Shown here: positions 55,387-64,000 of the stretch, piece after piece
How the letters are laid out: each line of letters starts with the position of its first letter
How positions within the stretch are numbered: the first letter of the stretch is position 1
From: Sphingomonas gellani
GTDB lineage: Bacteria; Pseudomonadota; Alphaproteobacteria; Sphingomonadales; Sphingomonadaceae
Assembly: GCF_900110035.1 (NCBI RefSeq)
Contig: NZ_FOCF01000001.1
Span: forward strand, 310,001 to 374,000
Reading direction: 5' to 3'
Length of the DNA: 64,000 bases
Position numbers and translations under genes: made by a program
The notes under the pieces: model-generated
Database searches by the model: none
What the model was told of the DNA's origin: nothing
Seen by the model: only the letters and a program-made list of their open reading frames with translations

Positions 55387-56676
55387 TCAATGAGCGAGCG
55401 CGTTCCGGAAGGGAGCATCGTCGCCGTCCGAAACACTCGCTGCGCCAAGACCCAGTAGGTCCCGCAACAGCGGCGTCACGTCCGTGTTCGGAAAGCTGGG
55501 CAGGCGGGTGCCGCCAACGAACGCCGGACCATGCGCAATGAACAGCGCCTGCATCTCCGGCGCGCGATTGTCGTAGCCGTGATTGCCGCCGACCTTCGTC
55601 TGGGTCGGCACGGTGCTGTCGATCAGCCATCCCGTATCCGCCAGGCAGAGATAGGGTGGGATGCGCGGGTTCGTGCCGTAGCGGAAGCGTGCGGGAATTT
55701 CATTCTTGCGCCAGCATTGCATGTGCTCATGCGGTCGCAGCAGCGCCTGCTCCAGCGCGACCTGCCGGCCCGGCATCGTAAACAGGCTGGCATAGGGACC
55801 CTTCTCGACCAGCCGGTAGTCGCTCGGGGACGTGACGCGGTCCAGGGCGATAGTGCGTGTGGAGGAGGTCGCGGCCATGCCATGGTCCGACACGATCACC
55901 AGATTGGCTGGCTGACCCAAATCGGTCAGCCCGCTGAGCAGGCGGCCGATCGCGGCATCGACCTCCGCCAAGGCAGGGATCATCGCCGCGGAGTCGGGGC
56001 CGGAGTCATGGCCGGCATGGTCGACTGCTTCGAGATACAGGGTCATGAAGCGGGGCCGGGTCGCCGCAGGCCGGCGGAGCCAATCAATCACGGCATCGAC
56101 GCGCTGCACGCTGCTCACTGCGCCGGCATATTGGTGCCAGTCCTCCGGACGCTCCGAACCGGCAGGGGAGTCATCATCGCGCGTTCCGGCCGGCGCGCCC
56201 CAGGCCACGTTCGCACCGGGCCAGAACTCCGTCGCGGTGCGGATGCCCGCCTTCTCCGCCGTTACCCAGATCGGCTCGGCGGTGTTCCACCAGCCCGGAT
56301 CGGCGGTCGCCATAGTGAACTTCGCACCGGGACGTGCGGGGTCGTCCATGCTGTTGCCGACGATGCCGTGATGATCGGGCACCAGCCCCGTCACCAGGGT
56401 CCAGTGGTTGGGGAACGTCTTGGACGGGAAGGACGGCATCATGCTCGCGCTGACGCCCTCTGCCGAGAGGCGGGCGAGCACCGGCGTCGCCCCGCGCTGC
56501 AGGTAGTCGGGTCGGAAGCCGTCGATAGAGACGAGGATCGTCACCGGCGCGCGTTGTTCCGCCGGTGCGGGCGAACCGGTGGTCACCGGTGTGAGAGCCG
56601 GCGGTGTGGCCGGATAGCTCGCGCATCCAGATGCCAGCAAAGCCGCCATGGTCGCGACCGCGAACTTCATCATCAA
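55387..56676 (-). CDS. Ectonucleotide pyrophosphatase/phosphodiesterase (NPP) family lipoprotein
   Basis: 429 aa. Signal and lipobox LASGC near residue 18. Alkaline-phosphatase superfamily: VTILVSIDGFRPDYLQRGAT (first metal Asp), MMPSFPSKTFPNHWTLVTGL with Thr as nucleophile (KTFPNH), and DHHGIVGNSM. FMTLYLEAVDHAGHDSGPDS, LVIVSDHGMAATSS (Asp-His pair) and VGGNHGYDNRAPEMQALFIA (His) complete both zinc sites. Acts on phosphodiesters in the periplasm; the natural substrate is unknown (nucleotides or lipid head groups). It stands alone. Confidence 0.9.
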   Translation of the reverse strand: MMMKFAVATMAALLASGCASYPATPPALTPVTTGSPAPAEQRAPVTILVSIDGFRPDYLQRGATPVLARLSAEGVSASMMPSFPSKTFPNHWTLVTGLVPDHHGIVGNSMDDPARPGAKFTMATADPGWWNTAEPIWVTAEKAGIRTATEFWPGANVAWGAPAGTRDDDSPAGSERPEDWHQYAGAVSSVQRVDAVIDWLRRPAATRPRFMTLYLEAVDHAGHDSGPDSAAMIPALAEVDAAIGRLLSGLTDLGQPANLVIVSDHGMAATSSTRTIALDRVTSPSDYRLVEKGPYASLFTMPGRQVALEQALLRPHEHMQCWRKNEIPARFRYGTNPRIPPYLCLADTGWLIDSTVPTQTKVGGNHGYDNRAPEMQALFIAHGPAFVGGTRLPSFPNTDVTPLLRDLLGLGAASVSDGDDAPFRNALAH

Positions 56677-56780
56677 CCCTGCCTCAACCAGACGGTCCGG
56701 ACGTTCAACGCACGAAGCTCACGATCGACGCCCGCATGCTCACGCTGCACGCAAGCCATGCAGGCGATGACGGCTCTTCG

Positions 56781-57881
56781 TCAGACGTTGAAGCGGAACA
56801 GCATCACGTCGCCATCATGGACGACATATTCCTTGCCTTCCTGACGCAGTTTCCCGGCATCGCGCGCGCCACTTTCACCGCCGAGCGACACATAGTCGTC
56901 GAACGCGGTGGTCTCCGCCCGGATGAAGCCGCGCTCGAAATCCGAATGGATCGCGCCGGCCGCCTGCGGTGCCTTGCTGCCCGCCGGAATGGTCCAGGCG
57001 CGCGTTTCCTTTGGCCCCACCGTGAAGAAGGTGAGCAGGTGGAGCAGGGTGTAGCCGGCGCGGATTACGCGGGCGAGGCCGGTTTCCTCTAGGCCCAGTT
57101 CGGACAGGAACTCGCCCCGGTCCTCGGCCGGCATCGTTGCGATATCGGCCTCAATCGCGGCGGATACGACCACCGCCTCGGCACCCTCCGCCTTCGCCTT
57201 TTCGAACACGCGCGCGGAATGCGCGTTGCCGGTGGCCGCGTTGCCTTCCTCGACGTTGCACACGTACAGCACGGGCTTGGCGGTGAGCAGCTGCGCCTGG
57301 GCGAAGACGCGCGCCTCCTCCACATCCTTTGGCTGGGTCAGGCGCGCAGGCTTGCCGTCGCGCAGCAGGTCCAGCGTCTGGCCGAGCACGGCGGCGCCGA
57401 TCTTCGCCTCCTTGTCGCCCTGCTGCCCCTTCTTGATCAGGTTTGGGACACGCTTTTCCAAGCTTTCGAGATCGGCGAGCATCAGTTCGGTTTCCACCGT
57501 CTCGGCATCCGCGATCGGATCCACCTTGCCCTCGACATGGGTGACGTCGCCATCCTCGAAACAGCGCAACACGTGAACGATCGCGTCCACCTCGCGGATG
57601 TTGCCGAGGAACTGGTTGCCGAGCCCTTCACCCTTGGACGCGCCACGCACCAGTCCGGCGATGTCGACAAAGGCGAGCTGCGTCTCGATGATCTTGGCCG
57701 ATCCCGCGATCGACGCCAGCTGTTGCAGGCGCGGATCGGGCACCGCGACGTTGCCGACGTTCGGTTCGATCGTGCAGAATGGATAGTTCGCCGCCTGTGC
57801 CGCGGCCGTTTCGGTCAGCGCGTTGAAGAGGGTGGACTTGCCGACATTGGGCAGGCCGACGATGCCACAGCGGAAACCCAT
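56781..57881 (-). CDS. ychF: Redox-regulated ATPase YchF
   Basis: Obg-family P-loop protein that prefers ATP and associates with ribosomes. 366 aa. GFRCGIVGLPNVGKSTLFNA (P-loop), FVDIAGLVRGASKGEGLGNQ (switch II), and EVDAIVHVLRCFEDGDVTHV. VLYVCNVEEGNAATGNAHSA takes the place of the usual NKxD. C-terminal TGS domain: LLHLLTFFTVGPKETRAWTI and FERGFIRAETTAFDDYVSLG. Complete. Single gene on the minus strand. Confidence 0.97.
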   Translation of the reverse strand: MGFRCGIVGLPNVGKSTLFNALTETAAAQAANYPFCTIEPNVGNVAVPDPRLQQLASIAGSAKIIETQLAFVDIAGLVRGASKGEGLGNQFLGNIREVDAIVHVLRCFEDGDVTHVEGKVDPIADAETVETELMLADLESLEKRVPNLIKKGQQGDKEAKIGAAVLGQTLDLLRDGKPARLTQPKDVEEARVFAQAQLLTAKPVLYVCNVEEGNAATGNAHSARVFEKAKAEGAEAVVVSAAIEADIATMPAEDRGEFLSELGLEETGLARVIRAGYTLLHLLTFFTVGPKETRAWTIPAGSKAPQAAGAIHSDFERGFIRAETTAFDDYVSLGGESGARDAGKLRQEGKEYVVHDGDVMLFRFNV

Positions 57882-58020
57882 GGAGATGCCTTGATGAGGA
57901 AGGGAAAGCGCGGCTCATAATCGTCCCGGTCGCCGAATGCCAGCGTGGCGGCGGCGCATGGTTGCGGACGGCCCGTGATGATGGCAGCATTGCGGCGGGG
58001 TGAAGGGGGCGGCTGGATCG

Positions 58021-58560
58021 ATGGTGAAAGGGCGGCTTTGGAGCGGGCTGGCACTGACGATCTATGCATCGGCAACCGTGTCTGCACAGGGTCCAGCCTT
58101 TCGGCCGCCGCTACGCCTGACGGAGCCTGTCGGGACGCGCCTGGGCCGCGACGTTCGCCTGCGCATCGCCACCGCGCCACCCGCGCGATTGCCCCTCCAG
58201 CCGATGTCGGGCGCGCCGGTGCGGAAAGTCGGCGGCGCGCTGATCGACATCTATCCCTTCGACGATCATTTCCATCTGTCGGCGGGTGGCAGGATGTTGA
58301 ACCGGTCGGTGCCGCGTGGCGCCGATCCTGAAAGCCTGCGTACCCTGCCGACTGGGCGTGCGGGGCGGCGTTTCAGCCCGGCGATGCTGATGGGGTACAG
58401 CCGTGGCGGTGCAACCGGCATCGCCGTCGGCGTAGATGCGGGGGTGGTGGTCGGGCGAAGCGACCCCGCGCCGGACCAGCGGCTGCGTGGCAGTGACGCC
58501 GCCGAAACCGCCAACGGCATCAACGGGCTGGCGCGGATGACGATGCGCTATCGGTTCTGA
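58021..58560 (+). CDS. Secreted, possibly outer-membrane protein of unknown function
   Basis: 179 aa from ATG 58021 (a GTG at 58000 is an alternative). Signal peptide LALTIYASATVSAQGP. The mature part has short beta-like segments: GTRLGRDVRLRIAT, GGALIDIYPFDDHFHLSAGG, FSPAMLMGYSRGGATGIAVG, and the end ARMTMRYRF finishes in Phe like barrel proteins. It could be a small outer-membrane barrel (YfaZ-like style), but this is weak. Convergent with the 2OG oxygenase gene, 3 bp apart. Confidence 0.55.
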   Translation: MVKGRLWSGLALTIYASATVSAQGPAFRPPLRLTEPVGTRLGRDVRLRIATAPPARLPLQPMSGAPVRKVGGALIDIYPFDDHFHLSAGGRMLNRSVPRGADPESLRTLPTGRAGRRFSPAMLMGYSRGGATGIAVGVDAGVVVGRSDPAPDQRLRGSDAAETANGINGLARMTMRYRF

Positions 58561-58563
58561 ACG

Positions 58564-59151
58564 TCACCAGCGATAATTGAAGCTGACGCTGATCCGGTCG
58601 CCCTTGGCGGCGTTCGCGACGACTTCGTGGCGCAGCCAGCTTTCCCAAAGGAAGATGCTGCCCGATTGCGGCTGCGCGTAGACGAAGGTCGGCGCGGTGC
58701 GCGGCGGCGCGGCCATCAGCATCGGCAGGCGCGGATCCTCCAGCTTCAGCGCACCGGCGCCTTCCGGAACGGCGATGTAGACCGTGCCGGAGACGACGCT
58801 GTGCGGATGGATGTGGCCGGAATGCGCGCCGCCCGGTTTCAACACGTTGACCCACAGGCTGTCGAGCTTCAGCCGCTTGCCGCCCAGCTCGAACCCGCAT
58901 TCCTGTGCAAAGCGCGCGACGTGGCGGTCGAGCAACCGCTTCAGATCGGCAAAGCGCGGATCGCGGATCGGCAGATCGTCGAGCGACGCATAGGAGGTAT
59001 AGCCGCGATAACCATGTTCGCGGCACCAGCGTACGCCGGCGCGATCCTCCCGCGACAGGTCGCGACACGCATCCTCCAGCTCCGCGACCAGCGCCTCGTC
59101 GCCAAGCGCATCCTCGTAGAACAGGGTCGGGAACAGTGACCGCACCGTCAT
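58564..59151 (-). CDS. 2OG-Fe(II) oxygenase, TIGR02466-type
   Basis: 195 aa from ATG 59151, with AAGGAGGTTGTC just upstream. SLFPTLFYEDALGDEALVAE start, then LKLDSLWVNVLKPGGAHSGH and IHPHSVVSGTVYIAVPEGAG (the His-rich iron site), and ESWLRHEVVANAAKGDRISV with the distal His and Arg that bind iron and 2-oxoglutarate. Putative hydroxylase, substrate unknown. 11 bp after pth on the same strand, so co-transcription is likely. The open frame further upstream is inside pth. Confidence 0.85.
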   Translation of the reverse strand: MTVRSLFPTLFYEDALGDEALVAELEDACRDLSREDRAGVRWCREHGYRGYTSYASLDDLPIRDPRFADLKRLLDRHVARFAQECGFELGGKRLKLDSLWVNVLKPGGAHSGHIHPHSVVSGTVYIAVPEGAGALKLEDPRLPMLMAAPPRTAPTFVYAQPQSGSIFLWESWLRHEVVANAAKGDRISVSFNYRW

Positions 59152-59162
59152 GACAACCTCCT

Positions 59163-59729
59163 TTATCCCAACCTCAGGGCGACATCGTTCATGAAGCGCA
59201 CGTCGTCGCGCGCGGCGAGCCATGTCGCCTCCGCCGCGACCGCGCCGAGCATGTCGGCGAGCGGGTCCATTTCCGCCTTGGCGTAGTTGCCGAGCACGTA
59301 GCCGGTCACGCGATCCTTGTGTCCGGGATGGCCGATGCCCAACCGAACACGGCGATAATCCTGGCCCAGATGCTGGTCGATGGAGCGCAGTCCGTTGTGC
59401 CCGGCCGCACCGCCGCCCACCTTCACCTTGACCTTGAACGGCGCGAGATCGAGCTCATCGTGGAACACGGTCAGCGCATCGGTATCCAGCTTGAAGAAGC
59501 GGAGCGCGGCGCCGACCGACTGGCCGGATTCGTTCATGAAGGTCGCGGGTTTCAGCAACAGTATCTTTTGGGTGCCGATGCGCCCTTCCTGCGTCCAGCC
59601 GGTGAACTGCTTCTTCACCGGGCCGACACCATGGACCTCCGCGATCGCGTCGACGGCCATGAAGCCGACATTGTGCCGCTGCATCGCATATTGCGGCCCC
59701 GGATTGCCCAAACCTACCCAGATCTGCAC
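59163..59729 (-). CDS. pth: Peptidyl-tRNA hydrolase
   Basis: Recycles tRNA from prematurely released peptidyl-tRNA. 188 aa. WVGLGNPGPQYAMQRHNVGF with catalytic His19, ILLLKPATFMNESGQSVGAA, VFHDELDLAPFKVKVKVGGG (catalytic Asp), and AGHNGLRSIDQHLG. Follows rplY with 81 bp between them, a common pairing in bacteria. Confidence 0.97.
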   Translation of the reverse strand: MQIWVGLGNPGPQYAMQRHNVGFMAVDAIAEVHGVGPVKKQFTGWTQEGRIGTQKILLLKPATFMNESGQSVGAALRFFKLDTDALTVFHDELDLAPFKVKVKVGGGAAGHNGLRSIDQHLGQDYRRVRLGIGHPGHKDRVTGYVLGNYAKAEMDPLADMLGAVAAEATWLAARDDVRFMNDVALRLG

Positions 59730-59753
59730 CGAACACCGCTCCTGAAATGCGAA

Positions 59754-59785
59754 GGGGCAGGGGAGCGTCTCCGCTGCCCTGCCCC
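59754..59785 (-). terminator. Strong hairpin between rplY and pth
   Basis: Arms 59754-59767 and 59772-59785 pair over 14 positions with one mismatch and a TCTC loop. On the minus strand it is followed by TTCGCATTTC, so the T-tract is imperfect. It may cut pth expression relative to rplY or protect the rplY message end. Confidence 0.55.
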
Positions 59786-59810
59786 CGAGATTGTCGACGC
59801 CGAAACCGCG

Positions 59811-60428
59811 TTATGCGGCCGGGGTCTCGCCCTCTGCGGCGTCATCCTCTGCGCCCGCACCTTCGCTGCGCAGCGCCGATGGGGCGACCACGGTGGCGAT
59901 GGTGAAGTCGCGATCCGTGATCGCGCTGGACACGCCCTGCGGCAGCGTCACGGCGGAGATGTGGAGCGAATCGCCCACGTCCAGGCCGGCGAGCGAGATG
60001 GTGATCTCGCTGGGGATCTCGGCCGCGTCGGCGACCAGTTCCAGCTCGTGGCGGACGATGTTGAGCACGCCGCCCTTCTTCAGACCGACCGACTCTTCCT
60101 CGCCGGTGAACACGACCGGGACGTTGACGTGCACGGCGGTGTGCTCGCCGATGCGCAGGAAGTCGGCATGGACCGGACGGTCGGTGACGGGATCGAAGGC
60201 GACATCCTTCGGCAGGGTGCGCGCGCCGTTCAGCATCACGACCGAGTTGAAGAAGTGGCCGGTCATCAGGGCCTTGACCAGTGCCTTCTCCTCCAGATGG
60301 ATGGAGGACGGCTCCTGGCCGGCGCCGTAGATGACGGCGGGTACGCGGCCTTCACGACGCAGCGAACGGGAGGCTCCCTTGCCAACCCGGTCACGCGTCT
60401 CGGCGGCGAGCGTGATGGTGTCGCTCAT
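59811..60428 (-). CDS. rplY: 50S ribosomal protein L25/general stress protein Ctc
   Basis: Binds 5S rRNA. 205 aa from ATG 60428 ([20 protein letters not shown]); the longer frame upstream is discarded. The N-terminal L25 domain has [20 protein letters not shown]; the C-terminal TL5/Ctc domain has [20 protein letters not shown] and [20 protein letters not shown]. An acidic tail ([15 protein letters not shown]) closes it, as usual in alphaproteobacteria. Precedes pth. Confidence 0.95.
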   Translation of the reverse strand: MSDTITLAAETRDRVGKGASRSLRREGRVPAVIYGAGQEPSSIHLEEKALVKALMTGHFFNSVVMLNGARTLPKDVAFDPVTDRPVHADFLRIGEHTAVHVNVPVVFTGEEESVGLKKGGVLNIVRHELELVADAAEIPSEITISLAGLDVGDSLHISAVTLPQGVSSAITDRDFTIATVVAPSALRSEGAGAEDDAAEGETPAA

Positions 60429-60555
60429 GATCTTGCTCCGAAAACGAATGGGTTTGTTGCTTCCGGTCACGCCTCCAGGGATGACCATGGCCGGAAGTGC
60501 GCGCGCATAGCGGGATACGGCGAAAACCGCAACCATGCGCCGGGTCTTGCCTCGC

Positions 60556-61488
60556 TCAGTAGCGGATGCGGCTGACCTTGACCTTGTCGCGCATCAGATG
60601 CGCCTGCACCGACTGCGGCCCCGCCAGATGACCGGCGCCGACCGCGACGAAGACGGTGCCGGGCGTCTTCATCCGGTTCTCGATCCACTTGGCCCAGCGC
60701 GCGTTGCGGTCGGTCAGCAGGGTCTTCGCGACCTCCGGCGAGTCCTTCAGGCTGTCGTTCATGTCGCGGGCCAGGGCATCCGGGTCGCCGCGCGACCATT
60801 CGTCGACCATCTTGCTCATCTCTTCGCCCGCCTTGGGCACTTCATCGACCGTGCTGAGCAGGAACTGGGTCTGCGCCGACGGGGACAGGCCGTCGAAGAA
60901 GCCGATCTGTTGTTCGAACGTTTCCAGCGCCGCGACCTTCTTGCCGCTCGCCTTCGCGGCGGCAGTCAGCACCGTCTCGGGTCCCTGTGCCGGGTCGTAG
61001 CCCATCTTCATGATCGGCAGCAGCGACAGGTTCATCGCGGCGTACCACGGCTTCATCCGGTCAAGGGCGTTCGCGGGCAGACCCAGGTCGGTCAGCGTCC
61101 TGGTATAGGCCGCACGCTTGTTGGCGGGCAGGCGCTCCGTCAGGGTCGGGCCGGTCGGGTTCAGCCCCTTGGCGGTGATGATGCCCTGTGCCGTCGCCTT
61201 GTCCGGCTCCACCATCTCCAGCGCCAGCGTGTCCGAACGATCGAACGCGGTCTTCACCGCCTCATCGAACCAGCTGAGACCGGGCTTCAGCACGTGGATC
61301 GTGCCGAACAGGTACACGGTCGTGTCCTTGTCCTTCACCACCCACAAGGCCGGATCGGCATCGTTCGCGGCGCGCACATGCGTCGTCTTCGTCGCCTGTT
61401 TCGGGGCGGATCGCTGCTGTCCACAGGCGGGCAGGGCAAGCAACAGGGCGAGGATCGTGGCGGTGGTCTTCATGGCGGTCGTCTTCAT
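60556..61488 (-). CDS. TraB/GumN family lipoprotein
   Basis: 310 aa from ATG 61488 (ATG 61473 also possible). Signal/lipobox ALLLALPAC near residue 22. TraB/GumN (PDDEXK-unrelated, EreA-like fold) motifs: [20 protein letters not shown], then [10 protein letters not shown] and a C-terminal [16 protein letters not shown]. The GTIH and GAGHL motifs are the suspected active site; haloprotease/TIKI-type peptidase activity is known only in distant relatives. Function here unknown. Divergent from glyQ, about 100 bp apart. Confidence 0.85.
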   Translation of the reverse strand: MKTTAMKTTATILALLLALPACGQQRSAPKQATKTTHVRAANDADPALWVVKDKDTTVYLFGTIHVLKPGLSWFDEAVKTAFDRSDTLALEMVEPDKATAQGIITAKGLNPTGPTLTERLPANKRAAYTRTLTDLGLPANALDRMKPWYAAMNLSLLPIMKMGYDPAQGPETVLTAAAKASGKKVAALETFEQQIGFFDGLSPSAQTQFLLSTVDEVPKAGEEMSKMVDEWSRGDPDALARDMNDSLKDSPEVAKTLLTDRNARWAKWIENRMKTPGTVFVAVGAGHLAGPQSVQAHLMRDKVKVSRIRY

Positions 61489-61589
61489 GCGCGATCTCTG
61501 CCCGGAAAAGAAGCACGGCGAAAGACTGCCGATCTGCGTGCCTCCCCCTTGCTTGACCACCCCCGGAGCATCCGCCAAAGCCACGCCCC

Positions 61590-62537
61590 GTGACCCAGTC
61601 CCACGCTCAACCGCTTTCCTTCCAGCGCATGATCCTGACGCTCCATGACTATTGGAGCGACCGGGGCTGCCTGATCCTGCAACCCTATGACATGGAAATG
61701 GGGGCGGGGACGTTCCACACCGCCACCACGCTGCGCGCGCTGGGGCCGGACACGTGGAACGCGGCGTTCGTGCAGCCGTGCCGGCGCCCGACCGATGGCC
61801 GCTACGGCGAGAACCCCAATCGGTTGCAGCATTATTATCAGTATCAGGTGATCCTGAAGCCCAGCCCGGCCGACCTGCAGGACCTGTATCTCGGCAGCCT
61901 GACCGCGATCGGCATCGACCCACTGCTGCACGACATCCGCTTCGTCGAGGACGACTGGGAAAGCCCGACGCTGGGTGCCTGGGGCCTCGGCTGGGAAGTG
62001 TGGTGCGACGGAATGGAGGTGACGCAGTTCACCTATTTCCAGCAGATGGGCGGTTTCGACATGAAGCCGGTCGCGGGCGAGCTGACGTACGGCCTGGAAC
62101 GCCTCGCCATGTACATCCAGAACAAGGACAGCGTGTACGACCTGGCGTTCAACGACGCGGGCGTGACGTATGGCGACGTGTTCCTGGAGAATGAGCGCCA
62201 GATGTCGAAATGGAATTTCGAGGTCGCCGACACCGACACGCTGTTCGACCTGTTCCGAAAGGCGGCCGCGGAGTGCGAGAACTGCCTGGCCCCGAAAGAC
62301 GGAAGCGAACCCCTGCCGATCCCCGCCTATGAACAGGCGATCAAGGCCAGCCACACCTTCAACCTGTTGCAGGCACGTGGCGTGATCTCCGTCGCGGAGC
62401 GGCAGGCCTATATCGGGCGGGTCCGCGACCTCGCAAAGGGCGCGTGCGGCGCGTACATGGCGAAGAACGGGTGGGCGGAGCCGGTACAGGCCCTGACGAC
62501 GCGAAACGCTGCTGGACAGATGGAGAAGGTGGCGTGA
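61590..62537 (+). CDS. glyQ: Glycyl-tRNA synthetase alpha subunit
   Basis: Class II aminoacyl-tRNA synthetase chain carrying the catalytic site. 315 aa. [60 protein letters not shown], and [20 protein letters not shown] are diagnostic; [20 protein letters not shown] is motif 3. GTG start at 61590. Overlaps glyS by 4 bp (GTGA). Confidence 0.97.
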   Translation: MTQSHAQPLSFQRMILTLHDYWSDRGCLILQPYDMEMGAGTFHTATTLRALGPDTWNAAFVQPCRRPTDGRYGENPNRLQHYYQYQVILKPSPADLQDLYLGSLTAIGIDPLLHDIRFVEDDWESPTLGAWGLGWEVWCDGMEVTQFTYFQQMGGFDMKPVAGELTYGLERLAMYIQNKDSVYDLAFNDAGVTYGDVFLENERQMSKWNFEVADTDTLFDLFRKAAAECENCLAPKDGSEPLPIPAYEQAIKASHTFNLLQARGVISVAERQAYIGRVRDLAKGACGAYMAKNGWAEPVQALTTRNAAGQMEKVA

Positions 62538-64000
62538 GCGACTTTCTGCTGGAACTCCGCTCCGAGGAAATCCCCGCGCGCATGCAGGACAAGGCGCGCG
62601 AGGATCTCGCCCGCCTGTTCGCGGCCGAGCTGGACAAGGCGGGGCTGAAGGCGGCGGCGATCGTGACCTTCGCGACCCCGCGCCGACTGGCCCTGATCGC
62701 GCGCGACCTGCCGCTCGAAACGCAGGCGGTTTCCGAAGAAGTGAAGGGCCCGCGCGCCTCCGCACCGCCGCAGGCGCTGGAAGGCTTCCTGCGCAAGACC
62801 GGACTGGCGCGGGAGGATCTGGTCGAGCGCGATGGCGTGCTGTTCGCGGTGACGAACAAGCCCGGCCGCGCCACGGCGGAGGTGCTGGCGGAGGCTATTC
62901 CGGCGATCGTCCGGGCCTTTCCGTGGCCGAAGTCCATGCGTTGGGGCGCGGCGTCGCGCTCGACCGAAAGCCCGCGCTGGGTGCGTCCGCTGCACGGCAT
63001 CGTCGCGTTGCTGGGAGAGGACATCGTCGCCCTTGAGGTGGCCGGCGTGACGGCAGGCGCGATGACGCTCGGGCACCGTTTCCACCATCCCGGTCCGATC
63101 ACGATCGGATCGGCGGCGGATTACGAGGAAAAGCTGCGCGCCTGCCACGTCATCGTCGACCATGACCAGCGTCGTGCGATCATCCGCGACCGCGCCACTG
63201 CGCTGGCGGCAGAGGCTGGGCTGACGCTGGTCGAGGACGAGGGGCTGGTCGCGGAGAATGCCGGCCTGACCGAATGGCCGGTGCCGCTGCTCGGCCGTTT
63301 CGACCCCGATTTCCTGGCCGTACCGCCGGAGGTGATCCAGCTGACCGCGCGGGTGAACCAGAAGTACTTCGTCTGCCGCGATGCCGCTGGTAAACTCGCG
63401 AACGCCTTCGTCTGCACCGCCAATATCGAGGCGAGCGACGGCGGTGCGAAGATCGTCGAGGGCAACCGCAAGGTGCTCGCCGCCCGCCTGTCGGACGCGC
63501 GGTTCTTCTACGACACCGATTTGAAGGTGCCGCTGGGCGAACAATCGGCCAAGCTGGCGAAGATCGTGTTCCACGAAAAGCTGGGCACCGTCGCCGACAA
63601 GGTCGATCGCGTAGCGAAACTGGCGCGCTGGCTGGTGGAGCAGGGGATCGTCGCCGGCGCCGATGCCGACCAGGCCGAGCGCGCCGCGCGTCTGGCGAAG
63701 GCGGACCTCGTCACCGGCATGGTCGGCGAGTTCCCCGAGTTGCAGGGCCTGATGGGCGGGTACTACGCCGCCGCGCAGGGCGAGGAGCCGGCGGTATCGG
63801 ACGCGATCCGCGACCATTACAAGCCGGTCGGGCAGGGCGACGACGTGCCGACCGCGCCGGTCACGCTGGCTGTCAGCCTGGCGGACAAGCTCGACACGCT
63901 CGCCTCATTCTTCGCGATCGGCGAACTGCCCACCGGGTCGAAGGACCCGTTCGCGCTTCGCCGCGCGGCGCTGGGCGTCATCCTGCTGATCGAGCGATCG
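62534..64000 (+). CDS. glyS: Glycyl-tRNA synthetase beta subunit, N-terminal part (runs off the window)
   Basis: tRNA-binding and HD-like chain of the alpha2-beta2 enzyme. About 489 codons present, from GTG 62534 to the window edge; full-length GlyS is usually ~690. [20 protein letters not shown] is the standard start. [56 protein letters not shown] and [20 protein letters not shown] follow, all as expected. No frame break in the visible part. Coupled to glyQ by a 4-bp overlap. Confidence 0.97.
   Translation, partial: MSDFLLELRSEEIPARMQDKAREDLARLFAAELDKAGLKAAAIVTFATPRRLALIARDLPLETQAVSEEVKGPRASAPPQALEGFLRKTGLAREDLVERDGVLFAVTNKPGRATAEVLAEAIPAIVRAFPWPKSMRWGAASRSTESPRWVRPLHGIVALLGEDIVALEVAGVTAGAMTLGHRFHHPGPITIGSAADYEEKLRACHVIVDHDQRRAIIRDRATALAAEAGLTLVEDEGLVAENAGLTEWPVPLLGRFDPDFLAVPPEVIQLTARVNQKYFVCRDAAGKLANAFVCTANIEASDGGAKIVEGNRKVLAARLSDARFFYDTDLKVPLGEQSAKLAKIVFHEKLGTVADKVDRVAKLARWLVEQGIVAGADADQAERAARLAKADLVTGMVGEFPELQGLMGGYYAAAQGEEPAVSDAIRDHYKPVGQGDDVPTAPVTLAVSLADKLDTLASFFAIGELPTGSKDPFALRRAALGVILLIERS

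Overview
The window is a GC-rich, densely coded bacterial chromosome segment with no mobile element, rRNA, tRNA or CRISPR array that I could find. Gene content and order point to an alphaproteobacterium of the Sphingomonadales, most likely a Sphingomonas-type organism. The signs are the GcrA cell-cycle regulator, a split F0 operon with b and b' subunits, hrcA-grpE next to rph-rdgB, glycyl-tRNA synthetase as separate alpha and beta chains, QueC/QueE, ParE, and several secreted proteins of a sphingomonad style. This assignment is inference from content; no 16S gene is present.

Layout. 1-3.2 kb: gshB (partial), yraN and rsmI on the minus strand, divergent from an LpoA-like lipoprotein. 3.2-9.3 kb: hemW, rdgB and rph on the minus strand, with two plus-strand secreted proteins set between hemW and rdgB, then a DUF6438 lipoprotein and hrcA-grpE. 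9.4-12.2 kb: a short soluble chemoreceptor-like protein, an acyltransferase, and a PCuAC copper chaperone coupled to a small metallopeptidase-like protein. 12.4-15.5 kb: dnaK-dnaJ with a striking hairpin between them. 15.5-18.7 kb: a 28-codon small ORF, purB, an EF-hand protein and radC. 18.7-22.6 kb: a ydbH-ynbE-ydbL envelope operon. 22.6-25.4 kb: the ATP synthase F0 operon (atpI, B, E, F', F). 25.4-34.5 kb: a secreted protein, uvrC, a polysaccharide deacetylase-like protein, recO, leuB with a coupled glycosyltransferase/GtrA fusion, metZ-apaG and a LysR regulator. 34.5-38.3 kb: a beta-lactamase-family protein and an ABC-2 permease, gcrA, and an outer-membrane beta-barrel. 38.5-45.4 kb: parE, argD-argF, hslO, queC-queE. 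45.4-51 kb: secreted and membrane proteins, lipB, a GNAT protein, hemF, trmL. 51.2-54 kb: petABC (cytochrome bc1). 54-64 kb: a Gly-rich lipoprotein, an NPP-type phosphodiesterase, ychF, a 2OG oxygenase, pth, rplY, a TraB/GumN protein and glyQ-glyS (partial).

How the genes work together. Most are housekeeping: proteostasis (HrcA, GrpE, DnaK, DnaJ, Hsp33), respiration (bc1, F0, HemF, HemW), DNA maintenance (UvrC, RecO, RadC, ParE), translation quality and tRNA/rRNA modification (RsmI, TrmL, Pth, QueC, QueE, L25, GlyQS), and amino-acid synthesis (LeuB, MetZ, ArgD, ArgF). The less ordinary parts are the envelope systems: YdbH/YnbE/YdbL lipid-bridge genes, an LpoA-like protein and many secreted proteins of unknown role. 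I found no clearly new multi-gene defence or biosynthetic system. The best leads are the dnaK-dnaJ alternative hairpins, the 28-aa ORF downstream of purB, the minimal chemoreceptor-like protein, and the envelope gene pairs.
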